Assembly: GCA_003574685.1 (NCBI GenBank)
Contig: QOCQ01000011.1
Span: forward strand, 99,234-163,233
Source: Rhodospirillaceae bacterium SYSU D60007
GTDB taxonomy: Bacteria > Pseudomonadota > Alphaproteobacteria > Reyranellales > Reyranellaceae
Direction: 5' to 3'
DNA: 64,000 nt
Positions 27,093 through 34,721 of the stretch are shown in pieces (position 1 is the stretch's first letter; the number at the start of each line of letters is the position of its first letter). Both the position numbers and the translations under genes were made by a program. The notes beneath the pieces are model-generated. The model had not been told where the DNA came from and did no database searches. It was given only the letters and a program-made list of their open reading frames with translations.

Positions 27093-27686
27093 ATGACTGC
27101 CCCGATCCACACGCGCATCCGCATTCGCCGCGAGGAAATCCTGGCCAACGAGTGGTCCGTCCTGAAGAAGATCACGTTCGACTACCAGCGTCGCGACGGC
27201 ACTTGGCAGACCCAGAGCCGCGAAACTTACGACCGCGGCAACGCGGCCGCGATCCTGCTCTACAACCGCGCCGCAAGGACCGTCGTGCTCGTGCGCCAGT
27301 TCCGACTACCGGCCTGGGTCAATGGCCATCCTGAGCCGCTGATCGAGGTGCCCGCCGGCCGCATCGAGGGCAACGACGCGGAGGCCTGCATCCGCCGCGA
27401 GGCCGAGGAAGAAACCGGCTATCGGCCGGGGACGTTGCACAGGGTATTCGACGCCTTCATGAGCCCGGGCAGCATCACCGAACGGCAGGCCTGCTTCGTG
27501 GCGCCCTATGATCCCGCGGATCGCGTGACCGCCGGTGGTGGCAACGCGCATGAGGGCGAGGACATCGAAGTGCTTGAACCCACGCTCGACGAGGCACTCG
27601 CCATGGTGGCACGCGGCGAAATCGCCGATGGCAAGACGATCATGCTGCTTCAATACGCCAGGCTGCACCGCCTGCTGGAAAACTGA
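27093..27686 (+). CDS. Nudix hydrolase, NudK-like
   Basis: A 197-residue protein. The Nudix box runs from G of PAGRIEG to the GY of EEETGY, with RREAEEETGY intact; the first Glu of the consensus is Asp here. VVLVRQFRLPAWVNGHPEPL and FMSPGSITERQACFVAPYD match the GDP-mannose pyrophosphatase NudK/ADP-sugar hydrolase group. The start at 27093 follows GGAAG; starts at 27015 and 27039 are open but unsupported. It likely cleaves nucleoside diphosphate sugars. Confidence 0.9.
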   Translation: MTAPIHTRIRIRREEILANEWSVLKKITFDYQRRDGTWQTQSRETYDRGNAAAILLYNRAARTVVLVRQFRLPAWVNGHPEPLIEVPAGRIEGNDAEACIRREAEEETGYRPGTLHRVFDAFMSPGSITERQACFVAPYDPADRVTAGGGNAHEGEDIEVLEPTLDEALAMVARGEIADGKTIMLLQYARLHRLLEN

Positions 27687-27695
27687 TCCGCCCGC

Positions 27696-28286
27696 TCAAA
27701 CGCGCGTGGATAGCCAGATCGCAAGCCGCGAACCGCCGCGGATGGCGGCCGTCACGAGATCGTACGCCGGCGCCTTCTCGGCGCCGCTGGCCAGCGCCTC
27801 GTCGCGATGCGCAACCTCGTCCTGGCGGAAGCGTTCGACCGTGCCGCGCAGCACAGCCTCATCGTCCCCCAGCCGGTCGCGTTGCGCGGCATAGTGCTCG
27901 TCGATGGTTTCCTCGACGGCGACCGTGCAGGCCATGGCGGCCGCATCGCCCAGCAGCGCCGTCGCCGCCCCCAGCGCGAAGCCCGCCACCGACCATATTG
28001 GCGACAGGGCCGTAGGCCGCACCCGGCGCTCGGCGATCAGCTCGTCGAAAACCTGCTTGTGCGCGGTTTCCTGCGCCAGCATGTGCTCGATCCGGCGGGC
28101 CACAGGCGAATTGCCTTTGCCGCGCCAGCGAAGCGCCGCGAGCTGGCCCTCGTAGATCCGAACCGCGCCGACCTCGCCGGCATGATCGACGCGAATGGCC
28201 TGCTCGACGAACTCCCGCGGAGTCGGGTCGCCCGGCTGCCAGCCTTCGTTGGTGCTTCGCGGCCCGGCCGCAGAATCCGTGCTCAT
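27696..28286 (-). CDS. coq7: 2-octaprenyl-3-methyl-6-methoxy-1,4-benzoquinol hydroxylase (Coq7)
   Basis: A 196-residue carboxylate-bridged di-iron monooxygenase for the penultimate hydroxylation of ubiquinone. Both repeats of the iron motif are visible: HAGEVGAVRIYEGQ and AQETAHKQVFDEL in the first half, VAVEETIDEHY and QDEVAHRDEAL in the second. The hydrophobic IWSVAGFALGAATALLG stretch is the membrane-association helix. It starts nine bases after the dsbB stop. Supplying ubiquinone fits the respiratory genes elsewhere in the window. Confidence 0.95.
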   Translation of the reverse strand: MSTDSAAGPRSTNEGWQPGDPTPREFVEQAIRVDHAGEVGAVRIYEGQLAALRWRGKGNSPVARRIEHMLAQETAHKQVFDELIAERRVRPTALSPIWSVAGFALGAATALLGDAAAMACTVAVEETIDEHYAAQRDRLGDDEAVLRGTVERFRQDEVAHRDEALASGAEKAPAYDLVTAAIRGGSRLAIWLSTRV

Positions 28287-28295
28287 GAATGCTCC

Positions 28296-28826
28296 TCAGG
28301 CACCGCGCGCCGCCAGCCGCCAGGTTCCGGCCAGGGCCCAGACTCCGAGCGCCGCCGAGAACAGGGCATTCCAGCCCGCCATCGACACGCCGAACAGCGA
28401 CCACGCGACGGTGTCGCACAGCACCACAGGCTTGCGGCGCAGCGCATTGAGCGCCTGCTCCACCGACATGCCCATGAGGGACGTCGAGGTGCAGCTCTCG
28501 GGCCCCGCCCACCATTTCCACTCGACGCCGACATGCCAGGCGGCAAGTCCGGCCGTCGCCAGCAGTCCGATACCCGCCAGCGACAGCAAGGCGATGCGGG
28601 CGCCTGAACCGAGCGGCAGCAGCGCCAGCCAGACCACTGCCATCACCGCGATATGTCCATAGCGTTGCCAGTAGCACAGGCTGCAGGGGGCGTAGCCGCC
28701 GAGGTACTGGAAGCCCAGCGCGGCCAGCAGCAGCGCGCCGCTGCCGCACAGGATGACCGCAGCCAGCCACGCCGTTCCGGCCGGCCGGCGCAGGTCGTCA
28801 GGAGCATCTGCAAGGGCGGATACCAT
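28296..28826 (-). CDS. dsbB: Disulfide bond formation protein B family
   Basis: A 176-residue inner-membrane protein with four hydrophobic segments. CSLCYWQRY (C-x-x-C) is the first quinone-linked cysteine pair; a second pair is formed by C in GPESCTS and C in VVLCDTVAW. It would reoxidise DsbA with ubiquinone, and it sits directly before coq7, a ubiquinone biosynthesis gene. The order dsbB-coq7 is plausible as an operon. Confidence 0.9.
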   Translation of the reverse strand: MVSALADAPDDLRRPAGTAWLAAVILCGSGALLLAALGFQYLGGYAPCSLCYWQRYGHIAVMAVVWLALLPLGSGARIALLSLAGIGLLATAGLAAWHVGVEWKWWAGPESCTSTSLMGMSVEQALNALRRKPVVLCDTVAWSLFGVSMAGWNALFSAALGVWALAGTWRLAARGA

Positions 28827-28876
28827 GCCCCATCATACAGCAACCAAATGCGGCGGACCGGTGGCGACACAACGTC

Positions 28877-29638
28877 TCAGGGCGACAGCAGTCCCGCTAT
28901 CTCCTGCGCTGCCGCTCGCATGTCGCGCGCCAGGGAGAGCGAACTGGCACGGTCGAGTTGGCTGCCCAGCCCGACGGCGGCAATGGTGTGGGAACTGGTG
29001 CCGCGGCTGTTCAGCACTGGCACCGCCACGATGGTCACGCCGGCAATGTAGTTGCCGCGATCGATGCTGAAGCCGCGGCGGCGCGCGGCGTCCACCTCCT
29101 TACACCATGACGCGTAGTCCGGCGGGTTGTGCCAGCGCAGACTGGCAAACCGCCTTTCGATTTCGGTCCAAGGCTGCGCGCTGAAGGCGGCGACGCAACG
29201 GCCGGTCGCGCTGATCAGGGCCGGAAACCGGCTGCCGACATCGACGTGCAGGCGCACCGGTGTCTGGGCGCGCGCCAGCGCAACCACGACCATGTGGTCC
29301 AGGTCCGGGACCTCCACGCCCAGCGCCGTCACACCGTAGAGCCGCGACAGATCTTCCAGCCTGGGCCTGGCCAGCGCCGGAAAGTCGCCATTCTCCAGCA
29401 CGGCGCGCGCCAGCGGCAGCATACCGACGCCCAGCCGGTAGTGCCGGGTCTGGGGGTCCACCTGCAGCAACTGCTCGGCGACAAGGGCGCGCAGGATGTG
29501 CAGCGCCGTGCTGGGCACCAGGCCGAGAGTTTCGGCGATGACTTTGAGGCTTAGCGGCGTGCGGCTGCGGCCGAGCAGCCGCAGGATCGCGACGGCACGC
29601 GTGACAGCCGGAACTGCCCGGACCTGTGGCGGTTTCAT
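28877..29638 (-). CDS. IclR-family transcriptional regulator
   Basis: A 253-residue regulator starting MKPPQVRAVPAVTRAVAIL. The N-terminal winged helix includes LSLKVIAETLGLVPSTALHILRAL, the usual recognition helix region, and the C-terminal effector domain runs from about residue 90 (FPALARPRLEDLSRLYGVTAL) to the end. It is divergent from the acyl-CoA ligase gene; the gap of 64 bases carries two ATTGTACAAT-like sites, one touching its own start codon. It probably represses both itself and the catabolic pair until the pathway substrate binds. A start 12 codons earlier exists but would place the operator inside the gene. Confidence 0.9.
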   Translation of the reverse strand: MKPPQVRAVPAVTRAVAILRLLGRSRTPLSLKVIAETLGLVPSTALHILRALVAEQLLQVDPQTRHYRLGVGMLPLARAVLENGDFPALARPRLEDLSRLYGVTALGVEVPDLDHMVVVALARAQTPVRLHVDVGSRFPALISATGRCVAAFSAQPWTEIERRFASLRWHNPPDYASWCKEVDAARRRGFSIDRGNYIAGVTIVAVPVLNSRGTSSHTIAAVGLGSQLDRASSLSLARDMRAAAQEIAGLLSP

Positions 29639-29639
29639 G

Positions 29640-29675
29640 ATTGTACATATACAATCGATAAGCCTATTGTACAAT
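29640..29675. promoter_or_regulatory. Probable IclR operator: two ATTGTACAAT-like palindromes
   Basis: ATTGTACATATACAAT at 29640-29655 is a near-perfect 16-base palindrome, and ATTGTACAAT at 29666-29675 is a perfect 10-base palindrome. Their left ends are 26 bases apart. Both lie in the 64-base gap between the divergent IclR and ligase genes, and the AT-rich palindromes stand out sharply from the GC-rich surroundings. Confidence 0.65.
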
Positions 29676-29702
29676 CATGATCGAGCCGCCATCATCTGGC
29701 GC

Positions 29703-31244
29703 ATGGCGAAGCTGACCGACTACACGCGCTACGCGGACGCCCAGGCGCACTTCTCCTCCTCCGGGCTGTGGGAGCTGTTCGAGGGCAGTCGCGAGCGCCT
29801 CAACATCGCCCATGAGTGCATCGACCGGCACGCCGATCGCAGCAATCCGGCGGTCATCGTGATTCATGCCGATGGCCGTGACGAAATCCTGGGCTTCCGC
29901 GACATCGCCGAAGACTCCGCCCGCTTTGCCCACTACCTCGCAAGCCAGGGCGTGGTGCCCGGAGATCGCGTCGCGGTCATGCTGGAGCCGTCACGCGCCT
30001 TCTACATGGCGATGTTCGGCGCCATGAAGATGGGTGCCATCGCAGTGCCGCTCTTCACCCTCTTCGGGCCCGATGGCGTGAAGCTGCGAGTCGAGGACTG
30101 TACGCCCCGCCTGCTCGTCACCAGCGCCGAAAGAGCTCCATCGCTGGCCGATGCAGGGCCGCGTGTCGTCGTTGCGGACGACGCGTTCTTCGCGGAGCTC
30201 GGTCGCTTTGCCCCGCAGTTCAAGGCTGACACCGCGGCCGATTCGCTGGCGGTCTTTCAGTACACGTCAGGGACCACGCGCGAGCTGCCGGAAGCGGTGA
30301 AGCATACGCACCGCTCCATCGTCACCCTGATGGTGGCGGCGCTTTACGGCACCGGCCTGCGTCCAGGCGATCGCTTCATCTGCCCTTCCTCGCCGGCCTG
30401 GGGCCATGGGCTGTGGCACGGCACGCTGGCGCCGCTGGCGCTGGGCATCACGGTCGGTGCCTGGGCGGGCAAGTTCAATCCCGAACGGCTGCTGGCGGCG
30501 CTGGAGACGCACGCCTTCACCAACATATCGGCAGCGGCCACGCACTATCGCATGATGCGCAATTGCGGTGCCGCGCCGCGCCATCGGTACGCCTTGCAGA
30601 AAGTCTCCTTCACCGGCGAGCCCATCGACAGCGAGACGGCGGCATTCATCGAACGCACCTTCGGCCGGCCGGCTTGCAGCATGTACGGCACCACAGAGAT
30701 CGGCGTAATCCTGGTCAGTTATCCCGGTGCCGACGACTTTGCCGTGCGGCCGGGCTCGCTCGGCAAGCCAATCCCGGGCGGGCGCGTGGAAGTCCACGAT
30801 GCGGCGGGACAGTCCTGTCCGCCCGGGATCACGGGCGAGCTGAAGGTCTGGCGCCGCGATGGCTGGATCGCCACAAAGGATCTCGGTCGCACCGATGCAG
30901 ACGGCTACTTTTATCATGCCGGTCGTGCCGACGACGTCATCATATCCGCCGGCTGGACCATGAGCGCTGTCGAGATCGAGGATGCGATCCTGAAACATCC
31001 TGAGGTCCGTGAGGCAGCCGCCATCGGTGTACCCGATCCCCTGCGCGGCCAGGTGGTAAAGGCATTCGTCGTCGTAGGCCGGCCCGGCGACGATGAGTTC
31101 CGGCGCGAGATACAGGACCTCGTGCGCCAGCGCCTCAGCCATCACGAATACCCCCGCCAGATCGCTTTCGTGCCGGAACTACCCAAGACGCCCGCCGGCA
31201 AGATCAACCGCAAGGTGCTGCGCGAGCGCGAACAGACCGCCTGA
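29703..31244 (+). CDS. Acyl-CoA ligase (AMP-forming), variant phosphate loop
   Basis: A 513-residue ANL-superfamily enzyme. The phosphate loop at 187-204 reads YTSGTTRELPEAVKHTHR: one residue longer than the usual TSGTTG-x-PKG and with Glu where the conserved Lys sits. SMYGTTEIG (A5), DGYFYHAGRADDVIISAGW (A7-A8) and PKTPAGKINRK with the catalytic K500 are all present, so the enzyme should be active. It would activate a carboxylic acid as the CoA thioester. It starts at 29703 with no clear ribosome site and is followed after 21 bases by a FAS1-like dehydratase, under control of the divergent IclR protein. The substrate is unknown. Confidence 0.9.
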   Translation: MAKLTDYTRYADAQAHFSSSGLWELFEGSRERLNIAHECIDRHADRSNPAVIVIHADGRDEILGFRDIAEDSARFAHYLASQGVVPGDRVAVMLEPSRAFYMAMFGAMKMGAIAVPLFTLFGPDGVKLRVEDCTPRLLVTSAERAPSLADAGPRVVVADDAFFAELGRFAPQFKADTAADSLAVFQYTSGTTRELPEAVKHTHRSIVTLMVAALYGTGLRPGDRFICPSSPAWGHGLWHGTLAPLALGITVGAWAGKFNPERLLAALETHAFTNISAAATHYRMMRNCGAAPRHRYALQKVSFTGEPIDSETAAFIERTFGRPACSMYGTTEIGVILVSYPGADDFAVRPGSLGKPIPGGRVEVHDAAGQSCPPGITGELKVWRRDGWIATKDLGRTDADGYFYHAGRADDVIISAGWTMSAVEIEDAILKHPEVREAAAIGVPDPLRGQVVKAFVVVGRPGDDEFRREIQDLVRQRLSHHEYPRQIAFVPELPKTPAGKINRKVLREREQTA

Positions 31245-31265
31245 GCCTTTCGAACGGGAACAACC

Positions 31266-32405
31266 ATGCAGACCACTGCCGAACGCACATTTCCGAAGAT
31301 CACGGACAAAGGGCTGGAGGAGCTGCGCCAGCGCATCGGCGTGAAGATCGGCGTCACGGCCGAACCGTGGTGCCATGAGGCGACGCGCGACAATATCCGC
31401 CACTACGCGCACGGCATCGGCGATGACAACCCGCTGTGGTGCGTTCCCGAGTATGCCGCGAAGACGAAGTATGGAGACGTCATCGCACTGCCGAGCTTCT
31501 TGTTCAGCACCAGCCGCATTGTCTCCGGCTATGTCGGCGGCCTGCCGGGGGTACATGCCATGTGGTCGGGCGCCGACTGGACGTGGCACAAGGTCGTGCG
31601 GCGTAACGATGCGATTTCGACCGAGTCCTGGCTGAAGGACATCATTGAGCACCAGACCCGCTTCGCCGGCCGTGCCGTCCAGCAGATCTATCATGTCAAC
31701 TTCTTCAACCAGCACGGTGATCTCGTCGCCGAGGCAGATAGCTGGTGCTTCCGCACCGAGCGCGACCAGGCCCGCGAACGCGGTACCAAGTATGCCGATC
31801 TGAAGGCGCGCCCGCCCCGGCGGTACAGCGATGAGGAGCTGGCTGCGGCTTATCGGCTTTATGCCGAGGAGAGGATCCGCGGGTCCGAGCCACGATACTG
31901 GCAGGATGTGGCCGAAGGCGAGGCGCTGCCGACCATGCTGAAGGGGCCAATGACGGTGACCGGCTTCATCGCTTACGCACAGGGATGGGGCGGGCTCTAC
32001 ATCCGCGCCAACAAGCTGGCGTGGAAGCTGGTGGATGCCCACCCTGGCTTGGGCATCAAGAACCGGTTCGGCATTCCCGACTGTCCCGAGCGCGTTCACT
32101 GGGAGGAAGAATTTGCCCGTGAGGTTGGCGCGCCGGATGCCTATGACTATGGCCCGGAACGCTGTTCATGGCTTACGCACCACCTCACCAACTGGATGGG
32201 CGACGACGGCTTCCTGCGCCACGCAAGCTGCAAGATCCGCCGGCACAATCCCGTGGGCGATCTGCTGTTCATCAACGGCAAGGTCGTGCGCAAGTATGTC
32301 GAGGACGGGCGACACCTGGTCGAGATCGAGCAGGAAGCGCGCAACCAGGATGGCGAGCTGTCGATCCTCGGCGGCGGCGTCGTGGAATTGCCCGGCCGCA
32401 CCTGA
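31266..32405 (+). CDS. FAS1-like dehydratase / double-hotdog MaoC-related protein
   Basis: A 379-residue protein with two hotdog domains. The N-terminal half holds HYAHGIGDDNPLWCVPEYA and ALPSFLFSTS, typical of the FAS1-like dehydratase domain; the C-terminal half begins near residue 210 (YWQDVAEGEALPTMLKGPMT) and includes VHWEEEFAREVGAPDAYDYG, a MaoC-like block. GGGAACAACC precedes the ATG. Such proteins hydrate or dehydrate acyl-CoA substrates in steroid, branched or aromatic acid breakdown. It is cotranscribed with the acyl-CoA ligase. Confidence 0.9.
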   Translation: MQTTAERTFPKITDKGLEELRQRIGVKIGVTAEPWCHEATRDNIRHYAHGIGDDNPLWCVPEYAAKTKYGDVIALPSFLFSTSRIVSGYVGGLPGVHAMWSGADWTWHKVVRRNDAISTESWLKDIIEHQTRFAGRAVQQIYHVNFFNQHGDLVAEADSWCFRTERDQARERGTKYADLKARPPRRYSDEELAAAYRLYAEERIRGSEPRYWQDVAEGEALPTMLKGPMTVTGFIAYAQGWGGLYIRANKLAWKLVDAHPGLGIKNRFGIPDCPERVHWEEEFAREVGAPDAYDYGPERCSWLTHHLTNWMGDDGFLRHASCKIRRHNPVGDLLFINGKVVRKYVEDGRHLVEIEQEARNQDGELSILGGGVVELPGRT

Positions 32406-32408
32406 ACG

Positions 32409-32990
32409 TCAGAACAGATAGCGGAAGGCCACAAAGCCGCCGATCAGGGCGACGAGAAAGATCCAGGTCAGCGCCGTGAGATGCTTCTCGATGAAGGCGC
32501 GCACCGGTTCGCCGAACTTCCACAGAAGGGCCGCGATCAGGAAGAAGCGCGCGCCGCGCGTGACGATGGACGCCCAGATGAAGGTGAACAGGTCGAAATG
32601 CGCGGCGCCGCTGGCAATGGTCACCAGCTTGTAGGGGATCGGTGTCAGGCCCTTGATCAGGATGATCCAGGTGCCGTAGCTCTCGAAGCCGGCCACAAAG
32701 CTGTCCCGCGCCGCCTCCAGGCCATAGACGCGCACCACCCAGGCACCCAGCGTCTCGAACAGGTAGTAGCCGATGGCGTATCCGAGAATACCGCCCAGCA
32801 CCGACGTGACGGTGCAGATCAGCGCGATCTGAAAGGCCCGGCGGCGATTGGCCAGCACCATCGGCACCAGCATCACGTCCGGCGGAATGGGAAAGACCGA
32901 GCTTTCCAGGAATGACACGGCGCCCATGGCAGGCAGCGCGTGACGATGACCGGCGAGTGCAATCACCCAGTCGTAGAGGCGGCGGAACAT
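32409..32990 (-). CDS. DedA/YqaA-family membrane protein
   Basis: A 193-residue VTT-superfamily inner-membrane protein. ESSVFPIPPDVMLVPMVLAN (E-x-x-x-F-P-x-P-x-x) and LIKGLTPIPYKLVTIASGAA are the YqaA signatures, with re-entrant prolines. The start MFRRLYDWVIAL at 32990 fits the usual YqaA N-terminus better than the ATG at 33059, though its ribosome site is weak. It converges on the dehydratase gene. A role in lipid translocation is known for the superfamily only. Confidence 0.88.
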   Translation of the reverse strand: MFRRLYDWVIALAGHRHALPAMGAVSFLESSVFPIPPDVMLVPMVLANRRRAFQIALICTVTSVLGGILGYAIGYYLFETLGAWVVRVYGLEAARDSFVAGFESYGTWIILIKGLTPIPYKLVTIASGAAHFDLFTFIWASIVTRGARFFLIAALLWKFGEPVRAFIEKHLTALTWIFLVALIGGFVAFRYLF

Positions 32991-33098
32991 GCAGTGACGG
33001 GAGGGGACGACAAGGACAAGGCGGCCTGTCTGTAGCACGGCCTCGCCCTGGTGTCCCAAGCAAAGGCAGCCAGTCCTGCCGAAGTCACAGTAGCTGGG

Positions 33099-33114
33099 TT
33101 AGACCCCGGTCTAA
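33099..33114. other. Short perfect palindrome overlapping the TSUP gene stop
   Basis: TTAGACC at 33099-33105 and GGTCTAA at 33108-33114 pair exactly around CC. The right arm contains the stop codon of the TSUP gene. There is no T-run after it, so it may be a weak hairpin or chance. Confidence 0.3.
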
Positions 33115-33842
33115 AGGAATCGTGCAACACTTGTGGCAATAATGACGACACCAACCGCGACCGTCAGGGGCCGGGTCGGAACGCGGCTCACGAGCAGACC
33201 GCCCAGCGGCGCGGCCACAACACCGCCAATGATCAGGCCGATCGCGGAGCTGAGCTCGGCCCAGCCCAGACTCAGCACGAAGGTCGCCGAGATGACCGCC
33301 GTAACGAGGAACTCGGTCAGGTTGGTCGAGCCGATCACCTTGCGCGGCTGATGTCCCCGGCCGACCAGCGAGCCGGTAACGACTGCCCCCCATCCGCCAC
33401 CGCCTGCCGCGTCCAGAAAGCCGCCCGCGGCGCCGACGAAGGGCACGATGCGGTCCCGGACCTCGCGCGGCCAGCTCGGACGGTACGCCCTGAACAGAAT
33501 ATAAAGACCGATTGCGACGAGATAGAGCGACACCAGCGGCGCTACCACCCTGGAATCGATGACGGTCAGCAGGTACGCGCCGACAGCACCGCCGATCATG
33601 CCAGGCGGCGCCAGGCGGACGACCAGACGCCAGTCAACATTGCGGTGATAGACGTGGGAAGCACCGGACGCGGCCGTCGTGAATATTTCTGCGACGTGCG
33701 TCATTGCGCTGGCAGCGGCCGGCGCAACGCCGAAGGTCAGCAGGCTCGTGGTCGTCAGCGCACCGAAGGCCATGCCCAGCGCGCCATCCACCAGTTGCGC
33801 AAGAAACCCGATCGCAATGAAAACCAGAACATCTTCTGGCAT
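33111..33842 (-). CDS. Sulfite exporter TauE/SafE (TSUP) family permease
   Basis: A 243-residue inner-membrane protein with about seven to eight hydrophobic segments. GFLAQLVDGALGMAFG at the N-terminus and FVGAAGGFLDAAGGGGWG in the middle are the two family repeats, each with the G-x-x-x-G-(A/G)-x-x-G helical motif. Members export sulfite, sulfoacetate or related anions or supply sulfur compounds. No sulfur genes are nearby, so the substrate is open. Confidence 0.9.
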   Translation of the reverse strand: MPEDVLVFIAIGFLAQLVDGALGMAFGALTTTSLLTFGVAPAAASAMTHVAEIFTTAASGASHVYHRNVDWRLVVRLAPPGMIGGAVGAYLLTVIDSRVVAPLVSLYLVAIGLYILFRAYRPSWPREVRDRIVPFVGAAGGFLDAAGGGGWGAVVTGSLVGRGHQPRKVIGSTNLTEFLVTAVISATFVLSLGWAELSSAIGLIIGGVVAAPLGGLLVSRVPTRPLTVAVGVVIIATSVARFL

Positions 33843-33913
33843 GGGACTCCGCGTTGCCGGCGCCGGCGAGCCTCTTCGCCGTTAGTGGATTTCGCCCTCT
33901 CGCGCAACTGCTC

Positions 33914-34678
33914 TCAGCCTCGCCGCTTCTTGCTGACGAGATAGCTGATGATGCCATGGAAGGTGTTCACTTCCTGATCGGTCGGACTGGCCCGCTGCAG
34001 CATCGCCCGCATGTTGCGCACCATGTCGGGGCGCTTCTCCGGCACCCGCAGGAAGCCGCTTTCATCGAGTTCGCGCTCGAGGTGGGCGAAGAGGTTGGCC
34101 AGCTCTGCCTTGGTTGCCGGCCGCGCCGTGTTGGTCACCAGCGTTTCGTCCTCCCCCGATGCACTCGCCTGCGACCACTCGTAGGCGACCAGCAGCACGG
34201 CCTGGGCAACATTCAGCGACGAGAAATCGGGATTGAGCGGAATCGACAGGACGGTGTCGGCCCAGACCAGATCGTCATTGTGCAGGCCGGTACGCTCGGC
34301 ACCGAACAAAACGGCACAGCGTTCACCTGACGTCACGCGCTGACGCAACTCGGCTGCCGCGCGGCGTGGACCTACCACGCGCTGGGTTAGCTCGCGATGA
34401 CGGGCGGTGGTCGCAAAAACCCTGGTCATGTCGCTGACGGCGTCGGCGACCGAGTCGAAGACCCTGGCTGCTTCCAGCACCGCATCTGCGCCAGAAGCGG
34501 CACGCTGCGCCGCCGGGTTCGGCCAGCCGTCGCGCGGCGCGACCAGCCGCAACTCACCCAGACCGCAGTTCAGCATGGCCCGCGCCGCCATGCCGATGTT
34601 CTCGCCCAGTTGCGGACGCACCAGCACGATCGCCGGTGCCGGTGCCTCGGGAATATCGCTCTTGTTCGGCCGTCCCAT
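33914..34678 (-). CDS. trmJ: tRNA (Cm32/Um32) 2'-O-methyltransferase, TrmJ type
   Basis: A 254-residue SPOUT methyltransferase. IVLVRPQLGENIGMAARAM is the N-terminal block with the conserved Asn-Ile-Gly, FGAERTGLHNDDL the middle block, and IPLNPDFSSLNVAQAVLL the knot that binds SAM. A C-terminal extension after residue 165 matches the TrmJ dimer/substrate region. The enzyme methylates the ribose at position 32 of tRNA anticodon loops. Related groups (TrmH) lack this C-terminal part. Confidence 0.9.
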   Translation of the reverse strand: MGRPNKSDIPEAPAPAIVLVRPQLGENIGMAARAMLNCGLGELRLVAPRDGWPNPAAQRAASGADAVLEAARVFDSVADAVSDMTRVFATTARHRELTQRVVGPRRAAAELRQRVTSGERCAVLFGAERTGLHNDDLVWADTVLSIPLNPDFSSLNVAQAVLLVAYEWSQASASGEDETLVTNTARPATKAELANLFAHLERELDESGFLRVPEKRPDMVRNMRAMLQRASPTDQEVNTFHGIISYLVSKKRRG

Positions 34679-34721
34679 GAGGCGGCTTCTACACGCAGGC
34701 GCCGCGCCGCTCCAGCGGCAG

